A stretch of DNA of 64,000 nt, from assembly GCF_900090325.1 (NCBI RefSeq), contig NZ_FMHW01000002.1, positions 3,162,001-3,226,000 of the forward strand. Direction: 5' to 3'. Origin of the DNA: Micromonospora pallida. Lineage in GTDB: Bacteria > Actinomycetota > Actinomycetes > Mycobacteriales > Micromonosporaceae. The stretch's first letter is position 1; each line of letters begins with the position of its first letter. This document shows, one piece after another, positions 1 to 10,350 of the stretch. The translations under genes and the position numbers were made by a program. Under the pieces are notes generated by a model that did not search any database, was not told the origin of the DNA, and saw only the letters and a program-made list of their open reading frames with translations.

Positions 1-525
1 CCATGGTGGGATCTCGTCGGCCTCGTATGCCGCGTGCATCGCAGGGGAGTCGAGCCGGTGGGAGGTGCCGATCGTGCGATGTGGTCGGCGTAGCGCCATC
101 GGTTCGGTAGGCGCGGGCAGCTTGACCACGACAAACACCCCCCGGCCTTTCCAGCCCCTGACCGAGCCACTGAGCGCGTTGCCGTCCCAGGTGATCTCGC
201 CGACGGTGAGCGGAAGCCTGTCGACGGTCCGGGTCCAGGCCCGGCGCACCCTGGTCTGGTCGGGTCGCTCGCACAGCGGCAGCCATGGCCACGGTTGGTC
301 GGCTGGGACGGGCTGCCAGCCCTCGGCCCCGAGCCGGTGCAGTGTCTGCCGGTCGCGGATTTCGCGGACTGCTAGGCGCACGGCGTAGCCGCCGCCGACG
401 ACGGCCACTGCGACCATCGGGTGTTGCTGGGCCATGACCTTGGCCGTGCCCAATGTCAGCGATCCGGCGCAGCACATCAGCACGAGCGCGGCCAGGAAGA
501 AGGCGTTGGACACCCGCTCTCTCAT
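1..525 (-). CDS. Hypothetical membrane protein (partial, runs off the left edge)
   Basis: An uninterrupted minus-strand frame begins at an ATG at 525 (protein start MRERVSNAFFLAALVLMCC) and stays open to base 1, so at least 175 residues are encoded and the C-terminus lies outside the window. The first 55 residues hold two hydrophobic stretches (about 8-24 and 38-52) followed by basic residues, which suggests two membrane helices with a cytoplasmic or surface tail. The tail has W/P-rich segments (for example QPWPWLPL) and resembles the small PH-like hypothetical membrane proteins of actinomycetes, but I cannot name a family. It is divergent from the next gene, with about 100 bp between. The shorter open frame on the opposite strand (65-388) has poor, Arg/Ser/Thr-rich composition and is best read as its shadow. 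Confidence 0.7.
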   Translation of the reverse strand, partial: MRERVSNAFFLAALVLMCCAGSLTLGTAKVMAQQHPMVAVAVVGGGYAVRLAVREIRDRQTLHRLGAEGWQPVPADQPWPWLPLCERPDQTRVRRAWTRTVDRLPLTVGEITWDGNALSGSVRGWKGRGVFVVVKLPAPTEPMALRRPHRTIGTSHRLDSPAMHAAYEADEIPPW

Positions 526-623
526 CGACCGTCACCTTATAGATCCGGCACCACCCGGGGTGTTGGTAAGAATCGCGACATCAGGGGCCAGATCTGGGTC
601 CGGAGTGGCACTACCATGCGAAT

Positions 624-3600
624 GTGACTCACGTTGCTCGGGTCCGGAGGCCGTACCCGCTGCTTGTCGCCGTGGTCGTCCTGTTGGGGTTCGGCGCGAC
701 TGTGGCCTGGGGCGTCGGCGACACGCTCGGGCTGAGCCACACCCCCGCCGCCGTGCCACGCGAGGACGTCACCGCCGCGCCGTCCCGGGTGACCGCGCCG
801 GCACCGCCGCTGGCGTCCCTCGTCGTACCCGACGAGCCGCGCACCAGGAAGGCGGCGGCCGCAGTCGCCGACGCGCTCGTCTCCCGTGGCCTGCCCCGCC
901 CGGTCGTCACCCCCGTCCCGCCGCGCCCGGCCATGACCGCGACCGCCGTGGATACGCCGGCAACGGCCGGACCGGCCACCGGTCCCCGGCCAGCCGCCCC
1001 GGCTCCGGCGCTGTCGGCGGTGACCGCCCTGCGGGCGGGCGTGCTCGCCACGCTGGCCGGGGCGCCGGAGTCGTACCGGCTCGGTGCTCGCGGGACCGAA
1101 CTGGCCGTCGAGGGGGTCGACGTCGCGGGCGTCGCGGGCGGGTTGTACCGGCTCGCCGACCGGATCCGCTCCGGTGCCGAGGTGCTGCCCGCCGCCGACG
1201 CGGGCCGGCTGGTCACGCCACGGCTCGGCCTGCGGCTGACCGACGCCGGCTCGGTGGGCCGCGAGCCCGACCCGGCCGCCTTCGCCGCCGGCGCCGACTA
1301 CCGCCTGAACACCGACGTGGTCTCACCGGCGCTGCTGCCGCAGACACCGTGGGTGGACGCCGGGGCGGTGGCCCGGATCGGCGCGCAGTTCCGGCAGTTT
1401 GTCGACCACTCGGTGGCGCAGGGCTACAACGGGATCGTCGTGCCCGGCTTTCTGGAGTACGTCACCTTCGCGAAGGTCGGCGACGGGCACGCCGTCTACC
1501 CGGCCGGCGACCCACACGTCGACCGGGCGCGGGCGATGGTCGCGGCGTTCGGCCCGGTCTTCCGGTACGCCGAGGAGATGGGGGTGAAGGTCTTCCTGCT
1601 CACCGACATGCTCGCGGTGTCGCCCCCGCTGGAGGCGTACCTGACGCGGACCGTCGGCGGCCTCGACGTGACCGACCCCCGACTGTGGGCGGTCTACCAG
1701 GCCGGGCTGGCCGAGCTGTTCGAGAGCCTGCCGTTCGTCGACGGCCTGATGGTCCGCGTCGGCGAGGGCGGCGAGGTGTACGCCGCCGACGGCTGGGACT
1801 ACTCGTCGAAGCTGGTCGTCACCACGGACGCGTCGGTGCGCGCGATGCTGCGGGCGCTGCTGGACACGGCGGCCGAGGCCGACCGGGAAATGGTCTTCCG
1901 CACCTGGACGGTCGGCGTCGGCGCCGTCGGTGACCTGCACACCAACCCCGAGTCGTACGAGCAGGTGCTGGGCGGGTTCGACGACCCGCACCTGATCGTG
2001 TCCACCAAGTACAGCCTCGGCGACTTCTACAGTCACCTACCGCTGAACACCACCCTGACGACCGGTGGGCACCGCCGGATCGTGGAGTTCCAGGCCCGGC
2101 GCGAGTTCGAGGGATTCGGCTCGCTCCCCAACGACCTCGGCCCGCTGCACCGCCAGGCGCTCCGCGAGTTCCTCGCCGCCAACCCGAGGGTCGAGGGCGT
2201 CTGGAACTGGACCCAGGACGGCGGCCCGCTGCGTGCCGGGCCGATGTCGCTCTACCTGCGCGCCGGGTTCTGGCAGCTGTACGACCTGAACACGTACGCC
2301 ACCGGCCGGCTGGCCTGGGACCCGGACACTGACCCGGCGCAGGTCACGGCGGACTGGGCGTACCGGACGTTCTCCGCCGACCCGACCACCGTCGCGGCGA
2401 TCGGGCAGGCCATGGCGCTGTCCCGGCCGGCGGTCACCAAGGGCCTCTACCTCGGGCCCTACGCCGACCGGTCGGTGCGGGCGCTCGGGCTGGAACCACC
2501 GCCGATGATGTGGATCTTCGAGTGGGACATCCCGACCGGCGACTCCGCCGCGTTGGACAGCATCTACGCGGTGACCGGCGGACGCATCGACGTGGCGATC
2601 GACGAGGGCGAGCAGGCCATCACGCTGGCGCGACGCATGCGTGACCTGGTCGCCGCGACTGACCCGACGACCTGGCGGGACGCCGGGCTGCGCGAACACT
2701 TCACCAGGACGCTCGACTACCAGGTGAACCTGTTCGAGACCCTCGGCGCCTACCGGACCATGGTGCTGCGGCACGCGCAGTGGCTGGACACCGGCTCCCG
2801 TACCGCCTATGACGGCTGGCGGGTGGCCGAGACGACGTACCACGCTGCGCGCGACGTACACCGGCAGCGCTATGGCGCCGACCTGGACCTGCCGGCGTAC
2901 AACTTCACCGCCGCCGACCTCGGGGCGCTTCGCGCGGACCGCGACCCGGCGATGGCCTGGGCGGCCCGGGTGCTGCTCGGGTCGATCCTGCTGGTGGTGC
3001 TGCTCGGTCTGCGCGAGCGGGGGCCCGGCGGCGCCGCCGCGCGAGGGCTGCTGCTCGGCGCGGTTCGGCCGTGGCGGGTGGCCGCGCTGCCGACACCCGC
3101 CTCCCGGGTCGACCGGGTGCTGGTGTGGCTGGTCCCGGCCGGGCTGCTGGTGGCGAGCCGGCTGGTCTTCACCTGGTTCGCCGCCCCGGCGCACCTGCTG
3201 GTCACCCTCGGCGGGTGGGCGCTGTTCGCCCTCGTCGTACGCCTCGTCGTCGGCCGACGGGACCCGTTCCACCTGTGGGCCGTGGTCGGCGGCGTGGCGC
3301 TGCTGCGCAGCGTACTGCTGCTGGCGGCGCTCGCCGGGCGCGGACCGGGGCGGTACTGGTTCACCTTCTGGACCGAGCCGACCGTGCGCACGGTGTACGT
3401 CACCGTCGCGTTCGCGGCGTTCTGCTGGCTCTTCGTGGCGACCGCCGTCGTCCTGCGGGACCGGTACGGTCTGCGGCGGCGAAGCGCCGTCGGGTCGACC
3501 CTGACCGCCGTGGGCGTCCCGCTCGGTGTGCTGTCCGGGCTGGTCGCGGTGGTCGGCCTGGAGCGCGCGCTGACGGTGTGGAACGACCAGTTGGCGCTGC

Positions 3601-3746
3601 TGCCCTGGGGGCTGTCCCGCATCCTCGGCATCACCGTCCACCTGGGCATCCCCACCGACTTCCCCGGCTACACCGCCGGTGCCGGTGCCACCCTGGCCGC
3701 CGTCGGCCTGCTCCTGTCCCTCGGCCGCCGCCGGGAGGCCGCCTGA
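624..3746 (+). CDS. Glycosidase-like (GH67/GH20-type) protein fused to a polytopic membrane domain
   Basis: Starts at a GTG directly followed by THVARVRR and a hydrophobic signal anchor (about residues 10-30). Residues 45-195 look like the alpha/beta domain found before the barrel in GH20 and GH67 enzymes. Residues about 198-560 read as a (beta/alpha)8 barrel. A segment near 545-570 (LYDLNTYATGRLAWDPD) resembles the alpha-glucuronidase (GH67) region in which an aromatic-rich helix precedes ATGRLAW. Residues 560-770 are helical. From about 775 to the end there are roughly seven hydrophobic segments, so the glycosidase part is expected outside the cell, tethered by its own C-terminal membrane domain. 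At 1040 residues it is longer than a GH67 enzyme (about 700). Substrate and catalytic acids cannot be fixed by eye. The gene is alone on its strand and convergent with the dockerin-repeat gene. Confidence 0.7.
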   Translation: MTHVARVRRPYPLLVAVVVLLGFGATVAWGVGDTLGLSHTPAAVPREDVTAAPSRVTAPAPPLASLVVPDEPRTRKAAAAVADALVSRGLPRPVVTPVPPRPAMTATAVDTPATAGPATGPRPAAPAPALSAVTALRAGVLATLAGAPESYRLGARGTELAVEGVDVAGVAGGLYRLADRIRSGAEVLPAADAGRLVTPRLGLRLTDAGSVGREPDPAAFAAGADYRLNTDVVSPALLPQTPWVDAGAVARIGAQFRQFVDHSVAQGYNGIVVPGFLEYVTFAKVGDGHAVYPAGDPHVDRARAMVAAFGPVFRYAEEMGVKVFLLTDMLAVSPPLEAYLTRTVGGLDVTDPRLWAVYQAGLAELFESLPFVDGLMVRVGEGGEVYAADGWDYSSKLVVTTDASVRAMLRALLDTAAEADREMVFRTWTVGVGAVGDLHTNPESYEQVLGGFDDPHLIVSTKYSLGDFYSHLPLNTTLTTGGHRRIVEFQARREFEGFGSLPNDLGPLHRQALREFLAANPRVEGVWNWTQDGGPLRAGPMSLYLRAGFWQLYDLNTYATGRLAWDPDTDPAQVTADWAYRTFSADPTTVAAIGQAMALSRPAVTKGLYLGPYADRSVRALGLEPPPMMWIFEWDIPTGDSAALDSIYAVTGGRIDVAIDEGEQAITLARRMRDLVAATDPTTWRDAGLREHFTRTLDYQVNLFETLGAYRTMVLRHAQWLDTGSRTAYDGWRVAETTYHAARDVHRQRYGADLDLPAYNFTAADLGALRADRDPAMAWAARVLLGSILLVVLLGLRERGPGGAAARGLLLGAVRPWRVAALPTPASRVDRVLVWLVPAGLLVASRLVFTWFAAPAHLLVTLGGWALFALVVRLVVGRRDPFHLWAVVGGVALLRSVLLLAALAGRGPGRYWFTFWTEPTVRTVYVTVAFAAFCWLFVATAVVLRDRYGLRRRSAVGSTLTAVGVPLGVLSGLVAVVGLERALTVWNDQLALLPWGLSRILGITVHLGIPTDFPGYTAGAGATLAAVGLLLSLGRRREAA

Positions 3747-3791
3747 CCGCCTCTGCTGCTTCTTCGCGTGCACGAGGCTCGGGCGCGCGGC

Positions 3792-3828
3792 GTGGGGGAC
3801 GGTACGGCAGTGCCGTACCGCCCCCCAC
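3792..3828. terminator. Bidirectional terminator-like hairpin
   Basis: A near-perfect inverted repeat lies in the gap between two convergent genes. The arms are GTGGGGGACGGTACGGCA and TGCCGTACCGCCCCCCAC with one mismatch and a one-base centre. There is no T-run, as is usual in high-GC actinomycetes. Its place between two converging stops supports a terminator serving both genes. Confidence 0.75.
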
Positions 3829-3840
3829 GGATCAGTCGCC

Positions 3841-6444
3841 CTACTGCACTTCTATGTGATAGCAGTTGTTGCTGGCACGTTCGTCGAGGAACCGCGTGAC
3901 CCGGGGGCGGATCGCGTTGACGAAGAGCGTGCCGCCAGCGGCAGTGAACGCACCCGCACCGATGTCGGCGACATTGACGACGTTCGGGTCGGCGCAGTGA
4001 CGGGACACGTTCTGCGGCCCCTGGTCGTTGATTTCCTGTTCCATCGCCGCCTGGATCGTTCCGGCGTTCGCCAGGATCTGTTGCCGGGTCAGGCCCTGGG
4101 TCTGTGCGACGAAGACGTTGACCACCGCGTCGCCGGCTGCCGCGTAGAGAGCTAGCTGGTTCTGCACGTTCGTGGCGATCGGGCGGGCCGCGTTGGTCAG
4201 ATTCTGGAACATGGCGCGGGCCTGGTCGGCCGGAGTCCGGGCGGTGCTGCTGATCGTCACCGCTGCCTGGCCGGCCGCACGCTGGCTGTCCTTGATGATG
4301 TCGATGGTGGCCGCGCGGACCGCCCCCGCGTTCGCGTTCGGGCCGAAGTTCACCCGAACGTCGGCCACCGCCCCCACCCGGCTGGGACTGCTTGTCGCCA
4401 CCAGGTGGGTGACCCCGGCCGGGTCGCCCGCGAGCAGGTTCCCCGCGATCCGGACCGGCCCGTGCTGTCCTGCAGCGGTGCCGGCCGGAACCGCATGGCT
4501 GAACACCGGCGCACCCAGCCGGTTGGCGTGGCCCGGTCCGTTGGCCCAGTACACGTCGATCCGGCCCGCCTGCTCCAGCTCTCCGTTCTCGACGGTGTAG
4601 GTCAGGTCCAGTCCGCCCTGGGTGTTGTTCCAGGCCAGGGTGGGGCTGATCTGGTCGCGGACCTCCTCGACGAAGTCGACGACCACCTGCGAGTCGTACG
4701 CGCCGTCACCGACATTGGCGACGCCCAGGTCAACCTGGATGGTGTCGCCGTCCTGGTCGACCGGCAGGGTCAGATCCCGCCAACCGGTGGCGCCGCTGCC
4801 GTAGTGGAACTCTCCGAGGCCGAGCCCGTTCATGCTGTTCGCCTCGGCGCTCGCTCCGCCGCCCTGTTGGCTGCGCAGGGCCACCCGGAAGTAGTCGTTG
4901 TACTGGCTGCCGAAGTACCCGCCGGGCACCTCGCTGGTGACGAAGCGGTACCGGATGCGGATCGCGGTGACCTCCGGCTCCGTGGTGAAGGTACGGGAGA
5001 TCGCCTGCTCACCCTCGACAGTGGTGCTGAGGGTGAGATCGTTGTCGACGATGTTCAGCGCGCCTGGCGTCCCATTCGACTCGTCGGCCTTCGCCGGGGT
5101 CATCGACGGCCCTTCGGCCCGCGTCTCGTCGGGCGCGGCCTGGGCCGAGACCCCCGCACTTCCGGGTATGCCCTCGACGTGCGGGGCGATCGACACCGGC
5201 GCCGAGCCGACGTCCCAGCCGGCCGCGCCCTGACTGAAGTCGTTGTTGGCGATGCTGCTGGCCTGCCCGAAGCTCAGCATTGTCACCCGGACGGAGCCCT
5301 GGCCGGCGTGGAGCCCGACAGTGCCGAGTCGGTTGCCGCTGGCGGTGGCCTTCACGAGGACCGTCCGGGACGGCACGTTGGCGAAGGTGGCCCTCCCGGT
5401 GGAGGTGGTCGTCTCGGTGTGGACGTCCTGGTCGTCGGTGAGGCTCACCCGCACGGTCACCTCATCGGTGACCGGGGCGCCGGTCTGGTCGACCACGTCG
5501 ACCCGCAGGTTGTTGACGCCAGCCCAGACGGTCGTGGTGTGGTACAGCGGACGACCGATCGAGTCCACGCCGGTGAAGGTGATCGTGTTGCGGCCGTTGA
5601 CCAGCGCCCCGGACGCGGTCACCCGGTTCGGGGTGAGGCTGATCCGGTCGGCCGGTACCGCTTGGCCGTTGACGGTCAGTTTCGCTTCGGCGGGGTCGTC
5701 GTGGAACTCGGCTCCGGCCAGCGCGAACGCCGCCGGGGCGGACACCGCGTTGAAGCCCTGCGGGGACAGGCCGTCCAGCGTCAGCGCGTCGGCCGGCAGC
5801 GGCTCGTCCAGCGGGTTGAGCGCGTCGAGCCGCAGGCGGGTCGCCGCGCCGAGGTTTTTCCCCGCCACCTGCCGGTCGGCCGCGTTGATCTTCCCGTTGC
5901 CGTCGGCGTCGGCCCAGGGTGAGTAGGTCGGGTCGCCGTGTGCGGTACCGGCGAGCGCGTCGATGGCGACCAGGTCGTCCTGGTTGACCTGGAAGTCGCT
6001 GTTGGCATCACCGGCCAGGAACGCGGAGAGCTGGTACGCCCCCGCCGTGCCGCGCTGCGACCGAAGCGTCACGTCGTATCCGGAGCCCGGTGAGAGAGTC
6101 GCGATGGTGAAACTGGACGCGTGCCCCGGGGCCTCGGGCCGGTGCGGCCCCGAGACGTTGCGCCCGTCCCGGGTCCGGACGTGGATGACGCCCGGGTCGA
6201 GCGAACTCTCCTCGGCTGCGGCCAGGACGAAGCCGACCAGGACCTGACCGTCCGCCGTCGTCGTGTAGTCGTCGGCCAGTGTGTCGAACGCGACGACGCC
6301 CTCCGGCCCGGTCAGTTCGCCGGTGCGTACGGCGAAAACCGGGTTTGCCTCCCCGTGGTCATGCTCTGTAGCGGGCGCTGCCAGGGCAGGTACACCCGGT
6401 AGCACAAGGCAGAGCGCCGCCGATACGACGAACGCACGTCTCAT
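3841..6444 (-). CDS. Secreted multidomain protein with dockerin-like repeat and M15-peptidase-like C-terminus
   Basis: The ATG at 6444 opens a clear signal peptide (MRRAFVVSAALCLVLPGVPALA, cleavage after ALA). Residues about 60-140 form a beta-rich domain. Residues 145-198 carry two EF-hand-type calcium loops (DANSDFQVNQDD and DADGNGKINAAD), the pattern of a type I dockerin. Beta-sandwich regions of the carboxypeptidase-regulatory type follow (about 240-390), then a lectin-like segment. The last 150 residues hold STARTPADQ, SRHCAD, VADIG and a terminal YHIE. These match the order of substrate and zinc-binding motifs in VanY/M15 carboxypeptidases (His, Asp, His), so a wall- or peptide-cleaving activity is an inference. 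No cohesin partner is visible here, so the dockerin-like unit may simply be a calcium-stabilised spacer. The gene is monocistronic. Confidence 0.7.
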   Translation of the reverse strand: MRRAFVVSAALCLVLPGVPALAAPATEHDHGEANPVFAVRTGELTGPEGVVAFDTLADDYTTTADGQVLVGFVLAAAEESSLDPGVIHVRTRDGRNVSGPHRPEAPGHASSFTIATLSPGSGYDVTLRSQRGTAGAYQLSAFLAGDANSDFQVNQDDLVAIDALAGTAHGDPTYSPWADADGNGKINAADRQVAGKNLGAATRLRLDALNPLDEPLPADALTLDGLSPQGFNAVSAPAAFALAGAEFHDDPAEAKLTVNGQAVPADRISLTPNRVTASGALVNGRNTITFTGVDSIGRPLYHTTTVWAGVNNLRVDVVDQTGAPVTDEVTVRVSLTDDQDVHTETTTSTGRATFANVPSRTVLVKATASGNRLGTVGLHAGQGSVRVTMLSFGQASSIANNDFSQGAAGWDVGSAPVSIAPHVEGIPGSAGVSAQAAPDETRAEGPSMTPAKADESNGTPGALNIVDNDLTLSTTVEGEQAISRTFTTEPEVTAIRIRYRFVTSEVPGGYFGSQYNDYFRVALRSQQGGGASAEANSMNGLGLGEFHYGSGATGWRDLTLPVDQDGDTIQVDLGVANVGDGAYDSQVVVDFVEEVRDQISPTLAWNNTQGGLDLTYTVENGELEQAGRIDVYWANGPGHANRLGAPVFSHAVPAGTAAGQHGPVRIAGNLLAGDPAGVTHLVATSSPSRVGAVADVRVNFGPNANAGAVRAATIDIIKDSQRAAGQAAVTISSTARTPADQARAMFQNLTNAARPIATNVQNQLALYAAAGDAVVNVFVAQTQGLTRQQILANAGTIQAAMEQEINDQGPQNVSRHCADPNVVNVADIGAGAFTAAGGTLFVNAIRPRVTRFLDERASNNCYHIEVQ

Positions 6445-6667
6445 ATCCCATCCACCTCATCTCTGCGCCGGTCGACTGACGGACGCCATGGGTCCGGGAG
6501 TGCGCCCGCGACGGGCAGCACGAACGCGAAAAGTAGCAACGCCGCTACTCTCGGCGCATCGACCGTTCGTATCGACCAACCAGCAGTCCGTGCACCGTCG
6601 GTCGTGCTACCCGGCAGGGATCTGGGGAGGCGTACCACCCGGCTGGCGGGTTGCTAGCGTTCGGCGC

Positions 6668-7423
6668 ATGTGGACCGAGGTGATCGTGGCCGGGCGCCCG
6701 GCCTGGCGGCACACCATGTCGGGCGTGGTGTTCCGGGAGGTGCCGGGCGGCACGTTCCGGATGGGCCTGTCCGACGCGGAGCTGGACGCGGTCCGCGCCA
6801 TCGAGCGCAGCGGAGGAGTCGAGGACGCTCTCGAGCCGTTCTTCGCCAGCGCCGGGGACGCCCAGCCGGTACGCGAGGTGCGGGTCGAACCGTTCCTGAT
6901 CGCCCGGCACCCGCTGACGGTCGCCCAGGTCCGGCACTGGCTGCCCGAGTACGAGGACTTCTACGCCGACAGCCACTCCGGCACGGCCCGGCTCAAGGAC
7001 GACCTGGTCGACCTGCTCGAGGCCCTGCCGTTCCGACTGCCCAGCGAGGCCGAGTGGGAGTACGCGGCCCGGGCCGGCACCACCACCCTGACCTTTCGTG
7101 GCGACGGGAGGCCGGGCGAGGACCACATTCTCTACGACTTCGGTGACGAGGAGCGGACGGCAGCCGGGGAGAACGCCTTCGGCCTGGCGGCGATGGGCTC
7201 GGCGGGCGAAATCTGCGCCGACGTGTGGATCCCCGGTTTCGCGGGCGCGCCGGCCGACGCCCGACCGCGTACCGGCGACGGGCCCCGGACCGTACGCGGC
7301 GGCGCCGCCGATCTCTACCCGTGGCAGGGCTGCGACGAGTGGCTACTGCTGCTGTCCGCTACCCGGGACAAGCACGCCCAGTTCGCCGCAGTCCGCCCAG
7401 CCGCACCACTGCCGTCCCGCTAG
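6668..7423 (+). CDS. Formylglycine-generating-enzyme-like (SUMF1 superfamily) protein
   Basis: The frame is open from 6281, but the upstream part is of poor composition and overlaps the neighbouring signal-peptide region; the ATG at 6668 (MWTEVIVAGRPAW) begins typical coding sequence and gives 251 residues. FGE/sulfatase-modifying-factor motifs are visible in order: VPGGTFRMG, a short PLTVAQV segment, FRLPSEAEWEYAARAG, an RGD-type loop, ENAFGLAAMG and a VRGGAA segment near the end. The classical catalytic cysteine pair of aerobic FGE is not evident: the visible cysteines (EICADVW and QGCDEW) are in the wrong context. It may therefore be a structural or SAM-like variant rather than a sulfatase activator. 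No sulfatase gene is near. It converges with the esterase gene. Confidence 0.75.
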   Translation: MWTEVIVAGRPAWRHTMSGVVFREVPGGTFRMGLSDAELDAVRAIERSGGVEDALEPFFASAGDAQPVREVRVEPFLIARHPLTVAQVRHWLPEYEDFYADSHSGTARLKDDLVDLLEALPFRLPSEAEWEYAARAGTTTLTFRGDGRPGEDHILYDFGDEERTAAGENAFGLAAMGSAGEICADVWIPGFAGAPADARPRTGDGPRTVRGGAADLYPWQGCDEWLLLLSATRDKHAQFAAVRPAAPLPSR

Positions 7424-7439
7424 GCGTCGCCCGCCTGGG

Positions 7440-8390
7440 TTACGGCATGGGATGCGCGACGAAGTAGTCCCAGCTGAGGCCGGTGGCGTCGGGTCCGGAC
7501 GGGTCGCCGAAGATGCTGCACGAGCAGCCGCCCGGGTACGCGTGCCCGGCACCGTTGATCATGTACTGGTCGACAATGGCCCGGCCGGTGTTGTCGTGGT
7601 AACGCAGCAGGGTGTAGCTGCGCCCGCCCGGCACCTGGCCGTTGACGGTCTGGTCGGGCGTGGCGTCGGCTCCGGCGACGGTGGTCCACTGCCCCGCCAC
7701 CCGGTACGCGGTGGACGGCCGTACGACGAGGTCGTTGGTGCCCTGGAAGATGACGACCGGCACCTTGCGAGCGCGGCTGCCCATCTCGCGCAGCGCCGCC
7801 TGGCCGGACTGCTGCGGGGTCGTGAGCTGGAGCGGGTCGCACAGGTACTCGCAGCCCGCGACGATGCTCGCGGCGGCGTAGACGTCGGGGTAGGAGACGG
7901 CCATGATGTTGGCCATCACCCCGCCCGCCGAGATGCCGGTGATGTGGACGCGGCGACGGTCGACGCCGTACTGGCTCACGATGCGGTTGGTGATTCCGGA
8001 GATGATCGCCGGCTCGCCGAAGCCGCGACGCTGGTTCGTCGGCAGCATCCAGTTCCAGCAGCCGGCCGGGTTGACCAGGTTGCTCTGGTCCGGCATCACG
8101 ACAGCGAAGCCCTTCTGCTCCGCGCGGGCGCTCCAGCCGGTGAGGAGGTCGAAGCCGACGTCGTTCTCGGTGCAGCCGTGCAGCGCCACGACGAGCGGGA
8201 TCGGCGTGCCGGGGCGGTAGGTCGAGGGCAGGTAGCCGTGGTAGTCCCGGGTGCCGTAGATCGAGATGTAGGTGCCGTAGAAGAACCTGCCGGTCGCCGC
8301 CTGCGCGGGCGGCGGGGCGACGAAGGCCCCCGTGACGAGGATGAGAGCGGCGGCGAGCGTCCGCAGCCATCGACCAGGGTTGACTGCCAT
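7440..8390 (-). CDS. Secreted PHB-depolymerase-family esterase (CE1/LpqC-like)
   Basis: The ATG at 8390 (MAVNPGRWLRTLAAALILV) opens a signal peptide ending near AQAA, giving 316 residues with an AGGGG ribosome site. A longer frame starting at 8429 would translate the operator and is rejected. Family motifs are present: the oxyanion-side HGCTEND, the nucleophile elbow GISAGG near residue 153, the segment VAGCEYLCDP and a C-terminal GAGHAYPGG that supplies the catalytic His. Relatives cleave polyhydroxyalkanoates, feruloyl or acetyl esters outside the cell; the true substrate is not known. A large palindrome lies just upstream of the start, and the same core lies before the hydrolase gene at 10351. 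The two are therefore probably co-regulated, which would join outside ester cleavage to inside acid activation. Confidence 0.85.
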   Translation of the reverse strand: MAVNPGRWLRTLAAALILVTGAFVAPPPAQAATGRFFYGTYISIYGTRDYHGYLPSTYRPGTPIPLVVALHGCTENDVGFDLLTGWSARAEQKGFAVVMPDQSNLVNPAGCWNWMLPTNQRRGFGEPAIISGITNRIVSQYGVDRRRVHITGISAGGVMANIMAVSYPDVYAAASIVAGCEYLCDPLQLTTPQQSGQAALREMGSRARKVPVVIFQGTNDLVVRPSTAYRVAGQWTTVAGADATPDQTVNGQVPGGRSYTLLRYHDNTGRAIVDQYMINGAGHAYPGGCSCSIFGDPSGPDATGLSWDYFVAHPMP

Positions 8391-8400
8391 GATCGAACCC

Positions 8401-8426
8401 CTTCCAAACGATCGTTTGTTTGGAAG
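8401..8426. promoter_or_regulatory. Palindromic operator upstream of the esterase gene
   Basis: The perfect palindrome CAAACGATCGTTTG (8405-8418) overlaps a second symmetry with outer arms CTTCCAAAC (8401-8409) and GTTTGGAAG (8418-8426). The site is 11-36 bp before the esterase start, which suits a repressor. The core CTTCCAAACGATCGTT recurs at 10312. The nearest candidate binder is the TetR protein encoded at 12976, since TetR sites often have this form; binding is inferred. Confidence 0.75.
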
Positions 8427-10279
<1,853 letters not shown>

Positions 10280-10311
10280 CCGCTGGGGTCGCGGGGGCCG
10301 AGACTGACCTC

Positions 10312-10336
10312 CTTCCAAACGATCGTTCGTGAGGAA
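10312..10336. promoter_or_regulatory. Second copy of the shared operator, upstream of the hydrolase-ligase unit
   Basis: The 16-base string CTTCCAAACGATCGTT is identical to the left part of the site at 8401. Its centre AACGATCGTT (10318-10327) is a perfect palindrome and the right arm is degenerate (GAGGAA mirrors TTCC). It ends 14 bp before the ATG of the hydrolase gene, overlapping the place expected for the transcript start. Confidence 0.7.
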
Positions 10337-10350
10337 CTGGGGAGAGTGCG

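Noticed and set aside
65..388. Small plus-strand open frame at the left edge
   Set aside because: The opposite strand carries a better frame that is open to the window edge and has membrane segments and a normal start.
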